Assembly (NCBI GenBank): GCA_963820545.1
Contig: CAWGAJ010000002.1
Span: forward strand, 124,001-188,000
Source of the DNA: CAWGAJ01 sp963820545
GTDB lineage: Bacteria > Planctomycetota > Planctomycetia > Pirellulales > Thermoguttaceae
DNA: 64,000 nucleotides
Direction: 5' to 3'
A program made the translations under genes and the position numbers. The notes below the pieces were generated by a model that saw only the letters and a list, made by a program, of their open reading frames with translations, was not told the origin of the DNA and ran no database searches. Of the stretch, positions 7,059-16,551 are shown one piece after another (position 1 is the first letter of the stretch; each line of letters opens with the position of its first letter).

Positions 7059-8696
7059 ATGGCTGTAGATTTCGATCCTTATTACAAATGGCTGGGCATC
7101 CCGCCCAAGGATCAACCGCCCCATTACTATCGCCTTTTGGGAATTGAAGTTTTCGAGTCTGATGCGGAAGTCATCGCCAGCGCCGCCGATCAGCGCTTGA
7201 TGCTGGTGCGCACCTTTAAAAACGGCCCGAATGTGATTCTTGCGCAAAAACTGGAGAAAAAGATCGCCGCGGCCAAGAGTTGTTTACTTGATCCGGAGAA
7301 AAAAGCCGAATACGACGTTTCCTTGCGGCTTCAATTGCGCCTTCAGCCATTGCCCGCACCTCCGCCGCCTCCGCCTTCTTCCACAGCTTCGCCCCTTAAG
7401 CAGGGAAATTACCCTCTGCCGCCCCCTTTGACCCCCACGGCGCCGCCGAACCTCGCCGACGCCGACAGCAGCGCCAGTGCAAATCCCCTCGTCGCCGTAA
7501 GAGAGTCTTTCGATTTGTTATTCAAGTTTCTCCGCCGCCACAAAAAAATGGTTTCGCTGATTAAAAAATTGGTAGGCGCCGCGGTAGTCTTCATTATCAT
7601 CCTCTTGGTTTTTGCACACGGCAAAGACCTCTGGACTTTTACCTTCGATCAAACTTCAGCTCTGGTCGCCAAAATCACCGGCTCCTCCGAGGGAAAGCTG
7701 CCGGAGCGTATTATCAAGACGAGAACCATCCCCGGGGCCAAGCCCCCAGTCCATGCCGAGTCCACGGGGAATCAATTCCCGGAAACGCCTTTGCCGCTCC
7801 CCGGGGAGAAAACCGAGGCGGCAGTCAGTCCCGGCCAGTCCAGCCCTGTTCCGCCCCCGCCCGGCCCGGACAATACTCAGACCTTGCCCGCCGCCACGTT
7901 GCCCGCCGACGCGGCGGCCAATTCGACGCTCGGCAATTCTTCGGCCGTTGCCGCGGCGAATAATTTTCAAGGTCCGCCCGCCGATCTATCGTCAACTTTA
8001 GCGCCGGAGATAATCAGTTTGAATTTGCCTTCGGGAAAAACCTTCAAGACGCGACTTTTCAAGATCAACTTGAACTCCATTTTTGAGTTGTTTATGGATA
8101 CAGTCAAAGACGAGCAGGTGATCTTTCTGCTCCATCCCGACGGGATCGTCTCTGCCTTTGCCGCGCATGACAAGGGCGTATTGAATGGAATTTGCATGGC
8201 CTTCTCCGAAGACCGCCAGCCCATGGTCTACGCCAACTATATCGACGGCCTTTTGGACGGCATGTTAAAAACCTGGAACGAAAAAGGCGAGCGCGTCTAT
8301 TGGTGCCAATATGAAAAAGGGGTGCGTCATGGTTTTTGCTGTTATTTCAAGAACAATCAATTGCGGCTTCTCCTGGAAATAGACCGCAATACGATTATCG
8401 GCGTTCATCTTTGCGCAAACGGCGCTCTGCAAAAGAGTTTCGCTTCCGCTGCAAAGGCCGCCGACGACGTCGAGGCGCAAAAATTGCTCGATGAAGTGGA
8501 CGATTTGGAAGCAGAGATAAAAACCAACGAAATCGCCTTTAAAAAACAAATCAAGGAAGAAGATGCCCGCTTGCGCCACGAAAAGTCGGGCATGATGAGT
8601 CCGCAAAAACGCGCCGCCATTCAAGATCGCCTCAACCAGCGCGTCATCGAAAGCCAGGCCTTGATCAAAAATCTCCGCAAATTCCCCAACCTCTAA
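7059..8696 (+). CDS. Membrane protein with J-like N-terminus and MORN-like C-terminal repeats
   Basis: GGGGGAG (7043-7049) precedes the ATG. The 545-residue protein has four parts. The first is an N-terminal domain (about 1-90) opening FDPYYKWLGIPPKDQPPHYY with a later D-P-E-K-K-A-E-Y-D, which resembles a J-domain helix set but lacks the HPD tripeptide. Then come a proline-rich linker, one transmembrane helix near 175-195 and a long low-complexity linker rich in Pro/Ala/Ser. The C-terminal domain (about 315-450) has MORN-like turns (YIDGLLDGMLKTWNEKGE, GVRHGFCCYFKNNQ). A charged coiled coil ends the protein. The first domain recurs in Planctomycetota (from general knowledge). Function unknown. 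Confidence 0.75.
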   Translation: MAVDFDPYYKWLGIPPKDQPPHYYRLLGIEVFESDAEVIASAADQRLMLVRTFKNGPNVILAQKLEKKIAAAKSCLLDPEKKAEYDVSLRLQLRLQPLPAPPPPPPSSTASPLKQGNYPLPPPLTPTAPPNLADADSSASANPLVAVRESFDLLFKFLRRHKKMVSLIKKLVGAAVVFIIILLVFAHGKDLWTFTFDQTSALVAKITGSSEGKLPERIIKTRTIPGAKPPVHAESTGNQFPETPLPLPGEKTEAAVSPGQSSPVPPPPGPDNTQTLPAATLPADAAANSTLGNSSAVAAANNFQGPPADLSSTLAPEIISLNLPSGKTFKTRLFKINLNSIFELFMDTVKDEQVIFLLHPDGIVSAFAAHDKGVLNGICMAFSEDRQPMVYANYIDGLLDGMLKTWNEKGERVYWCQYEKGVRHGFCCYFKNNQLRLLLEIDRNTIIGVHLCANGALQKSFASAAKAADDVEAQKLLDEVDDLEAEIKTNEIAFKKQIKEEDARLRHEKSGMMSPQKRAAIQDRLNQRVIESQALIKNLRKFPNL

Positions 8697-8750
8697 CGGA
8701 CGCGGACCCAGCATGACAAAAATGTGCAAAAAGCGAACCTGTCCCCCTTT

Positions 8751-9662
8751 TTATCGGCTGCCGAAAATGCCCGTGGCGTACCAGACGCCGTTGGTGCCGC
8801 GTTTCATGTCATAGCCAAATTCCGGCTGAAACTCGCGAACCGCGCTCCAATGGCCGTCGGATAGTCGCCAACAGCGCACGCACTCCACGGCCGCCTCGAC
8901 CAGATTCTCGCCCGGCCAACTCTCGGCGCAAACTTCCCGGGCGGATAAAGATTGCAATTTGGCGGTAATGCGCGGGAAACGCGATTCCCAAAAGTGATGC
9001 CCTTGCAGTCGAATGTCGGCCTGATATTGCGAGTGGCTTTGCGCTTCCTCGAACAAAGCGGAATTGGGCTCGCCCGCAGTGCTGGCCGGCTTGTCGGGAT
9101 GTGTGCGCACGGCGTAGATTAGCGTGCGCTGCGTGAGCGTGCCCGGCGGCAGGTCGAGGATCACCGCCATTTTTTCCGGCGTGTACCAAAGACGCCGCGT
9201 GAGGGGAAATGTACTGACGACCGAGCCGGAAAGCCGGGGATCGTCGCTGCGAAAGTCGATAATCGCAATGCCCGGTTGGCCCAGCATTTCTTTAAACGCC
9301 TCCTGCTCTATTAAAACAACTTTTTTGCCGTCCATGATTATCAAGGCGTCCAAAGGCACTTGCAGGCATACGTATTCTATCAGCTTGGCGCACACCAGGG
9401 GATCTTCGAGCGTTTCGGACTGGAATCGATTGCAATCGCACTGCCCCTGCGGATCGCAGAAATAAACAAACAGCAATTTTTTTTGCCGCTGGGCCGCCTC
9501 CATGGCCCGGGCGTAATCATTCTGCCAACGGATCGAGGACTCCGGTTCGCCTGCGGCCGCCGCAAGGCAATTGCAGTTAAGCTGGGAGATACTCATGGAA
9601 AAACCAACAGTCAAGAGGCTGACAAACATCACCATGCGCCGAGAATCAGTAAATCGCATCAT
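8751..9662 (-). CDS. Exported thioredoxin-fold protein
   Basis: Two tandem ATGs follow AAAGGAG at proper spacing. A signal peptide covers about residues 1-35. A thioredoxin-like domain (about 45-190) has the pattern KKLLFVYFCDP followed by Q-C-D-C; the usual C-x2-C active site is replaced by C-x5-C-x-C, so disulfide chemistry is uncertain. The C-terminal 100 residues (containing FWESRFPRI and WSAVREFQPEFGYDMKRG) form a separate conserved-looking domain without known function. The protein is probably periplasmic. Neighbouring genes give no pathway. Confidence 0.65.
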   Translation of the reverse strand: MMRFTDSRRMVMFVSLLTVGFSMSISQLNCNCLAAAAGEPESSIRWQNDYARAMEAAQRQKKLLFVYFCDPQGQCDCNRFQSETLEDPLVCAKLIEYVCLQVPLDALIIMDGKKVVLIEQEAFKEMLGQPGIAIIDFRSDDPRLSGSVVSTFPLTRRLWYTPEKMAVILDLPPGTLTQRTLIYAVRTHPDKPASTAGEPNSALFEEAQSHSQYQADIRLQGHHFWESRFPRITAKLQSLSAREVCAESWPGENLVEAAVECVRCWRLSDGHWSAVREFQPEFGYDMKRGTNGVWYATGIFGSR

Positions 9663-10083
9663 CTCTGGCTCCTTTACTGTTACCGTGGTGAATAAGCCTG
9701 ACGTCAGCCAAGATATCTTGATCGTCCTTGAGCTTCGAGAGGCTTAATTAGCAGGTGATAGGTGATGGAAGGTATATAATCAATGGGATGATTTATACTG
9801 CCCTGTAGTGGGGTGTACAGTAATAGTTATTCCCAAGAAAACGATTATTCGGGCAACCGTATGTGGTATTTTTGAGGGAGGGTGTTTATCCAGAATTCGT
9901 GTTGTTCGAGTGGATAATAACTGGTAAGCTAGTTAGCCATAGGCAACTTTTCTGGTTTGCTGGATCAGGCTATTGGCGTTGAGTTGTGCGGCCAGCAAAG
10001 CGGCTTAAGTCTAATGGAATGTAAAATCAAGTCTATTGCCCGGACTAACTATCTAAACCCCACTGGAAGTAAGGAATTTCAGG
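9663..10083. other. Divergent intergenic region
   Basis: It separates two divergently transcribed secreted-protein genes and should hold both promoters. It contains a three-unit heptamer array at 9753-9773. No gene is seen. Confidence 0.55.
9753..9773. repeat. Heptamer array, 3 units (AGGTGAT)
   Basis: Units are AGGTGAT, AGGTGAT and GGAAGGT. Confidence 0.6.
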
Positions 10084-11955
10084 ATGAATCCAAACAGGAT
10101 GTACCTATCTTTCGTCGCGACGCTATTTTTGTCAGTTGCGGCTGTAGCAAACAATGTTTTTGGCGAAGAACCAATTGCCCCGAGAAAAGATCCCCTCCCG
10201 CAGCTTCTCGCCGCTTGTCAGGAGGCGAAATCTCATTTTCGTCCGCTTACCAATGCGGACCTCATGGCGGTGAAGGCGGAATTAGTCGCCGCCCTGGACC
10301 GGCTCGACGAGCGACTGAAATCCGCCGGCCCCAACGGTGATGACTGGCGAAAATTTCTCCTGCTGGAAACCCTGCAAACCCTGTTGCGGCAAGAAGGCGT
10401 GCCCAGCCGCGAGCGCATCAACGAGGTTTATCAGCGTTTTGCCTCGGGGAATGAAGGACTGGGATTGGTCTGGTTTGTTGACGTTCAATCGGCCTTGAGG
10501 CGTCTGTATATGGTCGTGGGCGCCGTCGGAAATCCACAAATTCCCGCGCTATACGAACAAACTCTCGACAATCTCGCCAATAATCTGCGGACCTTTGACC
10601 AAAAACCCAATACCGAAGCATCGCTAGTCATCAGCGAATCCATCCGCTGGCTGAAAGATTTCGGTCAGGCGCCGGAGTTGGTCGAGGCCGTGGGGCGGCG
10701 CTTCAATTATCCCAACCTTTATCTGGAAGTTTCGGAGGAGTTTGTTAACGCCGGCGTCGGCGGGCCCGTGGACGACATCACACAGGTGCGCGATTGCATT
10801 CTGGGCACCGACATCTATGGCACGGGTCATACCGTCGGCCAGACCACGGCCGATCTTTTTCCCTACACCGGACACGCCGTGGTCGATGCCTTGCTTTTCG
10901 CCACCACCTACAGCCAAACCACCGGCTATCACCACCCGGTATGCATTTATGCCAACGGCACGACCCGGATCGGCGCATGTAAACGGCTTTGGATCGATGA
11001 AAATGGCGTCTTTTCCCACCCGGCGGAATCCAATGCCCTCACGCAAACCTGCATTACCGACATTCAATCCTGCTCCGGCCGACAACTAATCGAACGCATT
11101 GCCTGGCGAAAAGCCGGTAAGCAAAAAGCCACCGCGGAATATATCGCCGCGCGTCACGCGGAACAGCGGGTGAACAATCGCATCGACGCCCAGGCCGACG
11201 AAACCGTGGACAAGGCCAATCGCGATTTCAACGAAAAATTCCGCCGCCCGCTTTGCGAACACAAATTGTTCCCCGAGCGGTTAAACTTCAGTACCAAGCA
11301 AAAAGCCTTGCAGGTGGTGTCGCTCGAAATGGGCAACTCGCGCCTGGCCGCCCCCACGCCGCCGCCGGATGTTACCCACAGCGACATGACATTACGCGTC
11401 CATGAATCAATGATCAACAATTTCGTCCTGGACGCCCTGGGCGGCATGACCGTGCACGAAGATAAACTCCAAGCAACAATAATCGACCTCCTGGGCCGGC
11501 TGCCGGAAAAATTAAAAGGCGACGAAGACCAGGAGCCCTGGGCGATTACCTTTGCCCCCCGTCAACCCATTTCGGTCACTTTCGCCGATGATGGTTTTAA
11601 GATCACCATCCGTGGCAACGAGTATTTCAAAGGCGAAACTCCGCATCCGGCCATGGATATCACCGTCTCCTATAAAATCGAAAAAACAGCACGCGGATTT
11701 AAGGCCGTGCGCCAGGGCGACATCCAAGTCTTTCCTCCCGGTCGGCAACAGGTCGGCGGCAAAGAGCAAATCATCCGCGAACTGCTCACTAAACGCTTCA
11801 ACAAAATCTTTGAGCCGGAACTGTTGGGCGAGGGCTTCACCTTTTCCGACAAATGGGAAAAAGTGGGAAAGATGCAGCCCATCGAACTGGTCTGCCGCGA
11901 CGGCTGGCTAACCATCGCCTGGAAACGTGTTCCAGCCGAGCAAAAACTCAATTGA
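10084..11955 (+). CDS. Large secreted protein of unknown function
   Basis: AAGGA lies about 9 bases before the ATG. The 623-residue product has a signal peptide to about residue 27 (cleavage near VFG-EE). An alpha-helical first half follows (about 35-210). A cysteine-containing middle (about 230-340) has HTVGQTTADLFPYTGHAVVD and several aromatic/cysteine positions. A charged region (355-410) leads to a beta-rich C-terminal domain (about 435-615). I do not recognise a catalytic motif or family. It may be a conserved planctomycete envelope protein, but this cannot be shown from the sequence. Confidence 0.7.
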   Translation: MNPNRMYLSFVATLFLSVAAVANNVFGEEPIAPRKDPLPQLLAACQEAKSHFRPLTNADLMAVKAELVAALDRLDERLKSAGPNGDDWRKFLLLETLQTLLRQEGVPSRERINEVYQRFASGNEGLGLVWFVDVQSALRRLYMVVGAVGNPQIPALYEQTLDNLANNLRTFDQKPNTEASLVISESIRWLKDFGQAPELVEAVGRRFNYPNLYLEVSEEFVNAGVGGPVDDITQVRDCILGTDIYGTGHTVGQTTADLFPYTGHAVVDALLFATTYSQTTGYHHPVCIYANGTTRIGACKRLWIDENGVFSHPAESNALTQTCITDIQSCSGRQLIERIAWRKAGKQKATAEYIAARHAEQRVNNRIDAQADETVDKANRDFNEKFRRPLCEHKLFPERLNFSTKQKALQVVSLEMGNSRLAAPTPPPDVTHSDMTLRVHESMINNFVLDALGGMTVHEDKLQATIIDLLGRLPEKLKGDEDQEPWAITFAPRQPISVTFADDGFKITIRGNEYFKGETPHPAMDITVSYKIEKTARGFKAVRQGDIQVFPPGRQQVGGKEQIIRELLTKRFNKIFEPELLGEGFTFSDKWEKVGKMQPIELVCRDGWLTIAWKRVPAEQKLN

Positions 11956-11979
11956 TCTGTGTGTTACTTAGAGAAAATG

Positions 11980-12003
11980 TCATCCTGAGCGCAGCGAAGG
12001 ATC
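11980..12003. repeat. Dispersed element TCATCCTGAGCGCAGCGAAG, copy 1
   Basis: A second copy lies at 46471-46495, also a short distance after a gene end, differing at one internal base. Confidence 0.8.
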
Positions 12004-12012
12004 GCATTTTGA

Positions 12013-12054
12013 GGTAATAGGTCACAGGCTGAAAGCTGACTGCTGATGGCTTAA
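12013..12054. repeat. Heptamer array, 6 units
   Basis: Units in exact 7-base phase include GGTAATA, GGTCACA, GGCTGAA, AGCTGAC, TGCTGAT and GGCTTAA. Words drift, but the phase is kept. Confidence 0.75.
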
Positions 12055-12151
12055 AAGAGATTCTTCACGTCGCTCAGCAGTGACGGTAAGGATTTGTCAG
12101 GCTCTAGCTCAGCCTGCCGAGTTTGCGCATATTCTCTCTCCTTGGGCATTA

Positions 12152-12200
12152 TCTCCAGTCTCTGGCCCACAGCCTTAAGTCTCTCGTCTCCAGTATTCTT
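12152..12200. repeat. Heptamer array, 7 degenerate units
   Basis: TCTCCAG occurs at 12152 and again exactly 35 bases later (5 x 7). Between them are related words such as TCTCTGG, CCCACAG and TCTCTCG in the same phase. Confidence 0.65.
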
Positions 12201-12485
12201 CCTATAGTCTGGGCTGACACTGATTCACCCAGCCGATCCATTTGATAATAGATAATAAGGGCAAAATGCGTTATTAACGAAATATAACAAAACCGCATTA
12301 TTCTTGCCGGTCGCAAAGAAGTATCAAAGTTTATCAAATACGCTGCCGATATCAAGTTTGCCGATTTCTCCGTCTGGGGACCCGCGCCTATTGCGCACGC
12401 CTTGGACGGAGACGGCAAGGGGGGAAAACTGTGAAAGACCAACGGGTCAAAAGTACTGAAACCAAACCGAACAGGAATGCGAACC

Positions 12486-14887
12486 ATGTGTCGGCAGTCC
12501 CCCCTACCCATCGCAGTGATTGCGGCCTGTTTTGTTCTTCTTACAGGATGTCATCCGCAGCAGCCGTTTTATTTCCACGAGGATCAGGACCTTTCCCACT
12601 ATAAGGGGATGGCCACCGAAATTGAATATCCCGACGTGGAATCATGTACTTTAAGCGACGTGGAAGGGGCCCTGCGCCCGTTTTCGCTACAAAACAATCA
12701 GCCCAAGGAAGTCTGGGACCTGAAACTCGAGGATGCCATCCGCAATGCGCTTTGCAACAACAAGGTGATGCGGTCCATAGGCGGACAAGTACAAGGGCCG
12801 CCGGAATTTCTGCTCCGCAATTCGCAACTTGCTCCCACGATTTACGATCCGGCCTTGGCCGAAAGCAATCCTCGTTCCGGCGTGGAAGCCGCCCTTTCGG
12901 CTTTCGACACGCAATTCAGCACCAAGATATACTGGAACAAGAATGACGAACCGCGGAACGTTTCTCCCCTTGCCTGGGACTTCATGCCTCCGCAACTTCA
13001 GCAGGACTTGGGCACTTTCCAGGCCCAATTGCAAAAGACGACGGCCACCGGCGGCACCTTCTATTTGCGGCACAATGTCCGTTACACTCGCGAAAACGGC
13101 GTTAGTCAGGATGGAACAAAGTTCAATGACCGAGATTTCGGTGACGACTGGAATGTAAACCTCGAAGCCGAGTTCCGCCAGCCGTTGCTGCAAGGGGCGG
13201 GCGTGCAGTTCAACCGCATTGCCGGTCCCGGCGCGGTTTCAGGCGTGTATAACGGCGTAATGATCGCGCGCATCAGGACCGACATCGCCTTGGCCGATTT
13301 CGAGGCCGCGGTCCGCAACCTGGTCTCCGACGTGGAAACCGCCTACTGGGAGTTATACTACAATTACCGCACCCTGGATGCCGTTATCGCCGGGCGCGAA
13401 GCGCACTGTTAACCTGGCGGAGAATTTATGCCTTGTACAAGTTCGGCGCAAAAGGCGGCGAGGCCGAAAAAGAGGCCCAAGCCCGGGAAAATTACTATCT
13501 CTTCCGCAGTTCAGTGGAACAAGCTCTCAGTTCCTTGTACGATACAGAGGCCAAACTGCGTTATCTGATGGGGATCGCGGCCACCGACGGCCGCTTGATT
13601 CGCCCCATCGACGAGCCCACCACCGCCAAGATATCGTTCGACTGGTACGAATCCAATGCCGAGGCCCTGTCCCGCAGCGTGGAACTCCGCCAACAAAAAT
13701 GGGTGGTAAAACAGCGCGAGTTGGAACTTATCGCCGCGAAAAATTTCCTCCTGCCCAGGTTGGATGCCGTGGGCCTTTACCGTTGGCTAGGTTTGGGCGA
13801 CCAATTAATAGTCTCCAGCGGCGGCACCGGCGACATATTTTCCCCAAGTCCAAACGCCTACCAATCCATGACTAACGGCACTTACCAAGATTGGCAAATC
13901 GGTCTGGAATTGAACATGCCCATTGGTTTCCGCCGGGAGATGTCCGGCGTGCGCAACGCCCAATTGCAGTTGGCCAAGGAACGGGCAAAATTGCAGGAGC
14001 AGGAATTGGAACTTTCGCATCAGTTGTCTTTTGCCATCCGCGACATGGAGGCTTCCCAGGTGCTCAGCAAAACCAATTTCAACCGCCGCATAGCCGCCCA
14101 GCGGCAAGTCGAGGCCGTAAATGCGGCCTATGAAACCGGCACAATCACCATCGACGTGCTGTTGGATTCGCAGCGCCGCCTGGCCCAGGCCGAAAGCGAC
14201 TACTACCGCTCGGTGATTAATTACAACAAGGCGATCATGGGGATTCACTACCGCAAGGGTTCGCTTTTAGAGTACAATGGAGTTTACTTGACGGAAGGCC
14301 CGTGGCCGGGCAAGGCCTATTTCGACGCCCGGCGCCGTGCCCGGGCACGCGATGCGGCAGTTTACATGGACTATGGATTTACGCAGCCCAGGGTGCTCAG
14401 CCGCGGGCCCTATGAACAGCAAGCCGACGGTTCAACGGGAGTTTTCGGCGGTGAGGGGCAAAGTCCCCAGCCCAGTGATTCCGCTCGGCCCGAGCTGGTG
14501 CCCACGCCCGAGCCGCAGCCGATCGATCCCGGTTATCAACCCGCCGGATCGGAACCGGCGCTACCGGCTGAACCCGCATTGCAGGACCAGACGAGTACGT
14601 CGGCGGGCAAGGAGCAAGCCGTCCGACTCACTGCGGCCCTGGAAAATCCGTCTTGGAAGAGCGTTTCCAAACCGGCAGTGCAACAACTAGATTATCAATT
14701 CCAAAACTCCCCTCTCCCCTTGGGAGAGGGCCAGGGTGAGGGCCTTGTAAACTATAGCAATCCACTAAAATTCAGTTCCGGGGCAACATCTGCTTCCGCA
14801 AGTTCCACCGCCCATGAATCTAGCGCGAATCCATCGACTGTTGAATCTAATCAGCCTGCTTCAGGCTGGAAGAGGATATCACGTTGA
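12486..14887 (+). CDS. TolC-family outer-membrane efflux protein (frameshifted)
   Basis: AGGA 9 bases upstream favours the ATG at 12486. The leader ends in the lipobox LLTGC, so it is a lipoprotein like other outer-membrane factors. The first frame runs to a stop at 13410-13412; the second resumes in the +1 frame. Adding one base near 13399 gives AGR-D/E-SALLTWRRIYALYKFG, the expected family sequence, so a single base is missing. The two halves are OEP repeats with long helices (EQALSSLYDTEAKLRYLMGI; VNAAYETGTITIDVLLDSQR). The C-terminal 150 residues are low-complexity and include a translated dispersed repeat (14707-14742). It would form the outer-membrane channel of an exporter. The last 74 bases overlap the WYL regulator. 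Confidence 0.85.
14707..14742. repeat. Dispersed element CCTCTCCCCTTGGGAGAGG inside coding sequence, copy 1
   Basis: A hairpin (CCTCTCCC/GGGAGAGG) is followed by CCAGGGTGAGGG. It is read in frame as SPLPLGEGQGEG in the TolC-like protein. Copy 2 at 63239-63272 supplies the C-terminus of an ABC ATPase in the same reading frame. Confidence 0.92.
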
Positions 14888-15782
14888 GGGCTTGGCGCAA
14901 GAGTGTGGCGTGAGCCGGCGCACGATTTTCCGCGACTTGGAACTGTTGCGCACCTCGGGCGTGCCATTGGTCTATGACGAGGATCAACAGCAGTATCACA
15001 TTGGCGGCAGCAATTATCTGCCAGCCACCAATTTTACCGCCGCAGAGGCCCTGGCGCTGATAGTCCTCTGTCACGAAATGGGCGACCGCACCGGGCTGCC
15101 GTTTCTCAATCCCGCGCAGCGCCGCGGTAAAACTGGAAACCGCCCTTCCCGGCCGGCTCCGCGATCAGCTCCGGCAAGTGGTCAACGCCCTGCACATTCA
15201 GCTTCTGCCCAGAATCCCTTGGAGGGCAAAAGTCCGATCTACGATCAGTTGCTTTCCGCGCTCACCCAGCGGAATAGCGTGCGCCTGCGATATCGCAGCC
15301 TCAACGAAGGCAGCGAAATCCGCACCAAACTCAGCCCTTATGAGTTGTTTTTCAGCCGCCGCAGTTGGTACGTGGCAGGACGCTCCTCGCTGCACCGGGC
15401 CACGCGCACTTTCAATCTCAGCCGGATCATGGAGATTGAATCCCTGGAAGATCGCTATAAAATTCCCCGCGGTTTTTCCCTCGAACGTTTTTTGCGCAAC
15501 GCCTGGCATTTGATTCCCGAACCGGGACCCGATTGGGTCGTGCTTGTCCGTTTCGGCAAGATGGTCGCGCAAAACGTGGCCGAAGTGAACTGGCACAAAA
15601 CCCAAAAACTGACCTTCAACCCGGACGGCACGCTCGATTTCCAGGTGACCGTTTCGGGCTTAAACGAAATCTCCTGGTGGATCCTTGGCTATGGTGATCA
15701 GGCCGAGGTGATAAAACCGCCCGAACTGCGACGGCTGATCGCCCAACGTGTTGCCCGAATGGCAACGATGTATAATTCATAA
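14814..15782 (+). CDS. WYL-domain transcriptional regulator with internal double frame slip
   Basis: The first 60 residues form a DeoR/HTH_11-type winged helix (IHRLLNLISLLQAGRGY; GVSRRTIFRDLELLR). Residues about 170-320 are a WYL domain (SVRLRYRSLNEG, YELFFSRRSWYVAGRSS, RTFNLSRIMEIE). Such proteins usually bind DNA under control of a ligand sensed by the WYL domain. Residues about 100-135 are unlike the family. The +1 frame over 15111-15211 reads RSAAVKLETALPGRLRDQL, which is what belongs there. An extra C near 15108 and a missing A near 15211 explain this. The start overlaps the TolC tail by 74 bases. Confidence 0.8.
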   Translation: MNLARIHRLLNLISLLQAGRGYHVEGLAQECGVSRRTIFRDLELLRTSGVPLVYDEDQQQYHIGGSNYLPATNFTAAEALALIVLCHEMGDRTGLPFLNPAQRRGKTGNRPSRPAPRSAPASGQRPAHSASAQNPLEGKSPIYDQLLSALTQRNSVRLRYRSLNEGSEIRTKLSPYELFFSRRSWYVAGRSSLHRATRTFNLSRIMEIESLEDRYKIPRGFSLERFLRNAWHLIPEPGPDWVVLVRFGKMVAQNVAEVNWHKTQKLTFNPDGTLDFQVTVSGLNEISWWILGYGDQAEVIKPPELRRLIAQRVARMATMYNS

Positions 15783-15785
15783 CTA

Positions 15786-15804
15786 CCGCGACCGATGGTC
15801 GCGG
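15786..15804. repeat. Short palindrome CCGCGACC/GGTCGCGG, copy between WYL gene and tmk
   Basis: Perfect 8-base arms around a 3-base loop. Related copies lie at 44916-44946, 49952-49975, 50072-50094 and 51807-51830. Confidence 0.85.
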
Positions 15805-15825
15805 CTTTACAACGCAAGGTACAAC

Positions 15826-16446
15826 ATGACGGGCTTGTTTTTTTCCATCGACGGCGGCGACGGCGTGGGCAAATCCACGCAAAGCGAACTCTTTTGCCAA
15901 TGGTTGCGTCAGCAAGGCCGCGACGTGATTGCCTGCCGCGATCCCGGCAGCACGCGCTTGGGCGAGGCGGTGCGGGAATTGCTGCTTAATCGCCACGATC
16001 TGGAAATCCATCGCCGCAGCGAGATGCTGCTCTACATGGCGGCCCGAGCGCAGTTGGTCGAAGAAGTGATTCGCCCCGCGCTTAAGCAAGGCAAAATCGT
16101 GGTCAGCGACCGTTTTTTGCTGGCCAACGTGGTTTATCAGGGCCACGGCGGTGGCTTGGACATCGAAACCCTCTGGCAGGTTGGGCGCGTATCAACCGGC
16201 GGCCTGCTGCCCGACTTGACTATCGTCCTCGATATGCCGGCCGAAAATGCCGCGGGCCGAATCAACCGCCAACTCGACCGCATGGAACAACAAGGCGGCG
16301 AATTCCACGCCCGGGTCCGCGAAGGTTTCTTGATCGAAGCCCGCCGTCAGCCCGGAATCGTGGTCATCAACGCCGCTGGGCCAATTGAGCAAGTCCAAGC
16401 CGCCATGCGCCACGCCGCGGAAAAGTTATTGGTAGGTGGGAAGTAG
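15826..16446 (+). CDS. tmk: Thymidylate kinase
   Basis: The 206-residue enzyme phosphorylates dTMP to dTDP. Visible are the P-loop GGDGVGKST (residues 8-16), the DR pair in VVSDRFLLANVVYQGHG, an RDPGSTRLGEAVRELLL substrate loop and a LID region with basic residues (RINRQLDRME). The upstream-extended frame would translate the palindrome at 15786-15804, so the ATG at 15826 is preferred. The last five codons run into a heptamer array. The neighbouring holB is elsewhere in the window, although tmk and holB are often adjacent in bacteria. Confidence 0.9.
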   Translation: MTGLFFSIDGGDGVGKSTQSELFCQWLRQQGRDVIACRDPGSTRLGEAVRELLLNRHDLEIHRRSEMLLYMAARAQLVEEVIRPALKQGKIVVSDRFLLANVVYQGHGGGLDIETLWQVGRVSTGGLLPDLTIVLDMPAENAAGRINRQLDRMEQQGGEFHARVREGFLIEARRQPGIVVINAAGPIEQVQAAMRHAAEKLLVGGK

Positions 16447-16458
16447 TAGGTGGAAGTT
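16431..16458. repeat. Heptamer array, 4 units, overlapping the tmk stop
   Basis: Units GGTAGGT, GGGAAGT, AGTAGGT and GGAAGTT in 7-base phase. The tmk C-terminus (VGGK, stop) is read from the first two units. Confidence 0.75.
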
Positions 16459-16551
16459 TATTGATACTCAGGAAACTAATGTCATCATTTTTAGTCGGAG
16501 GCGGGCCGTGTCGGCCCGGAATTGCCGGGACGATATGGATTAAAAGCAATT

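Larger units (their letters stand above)
11956..12485. other. Repeat-rich intergenic region before the TolC-like gene
   Basis: No gene is seen. It contains the TCATCCTGAGC element (11980-12003) and two heptamer arrays (12013-12054, 12152-12200). The remainder is unremarkable. Confidence 0.6.

Noticed and set aside
12149..12511. 120-codon minus-strand ORF before the TolC-like gene
   Set aside because: It crosses a heptamer array and the TolC start, and shows no protein-like pattern.
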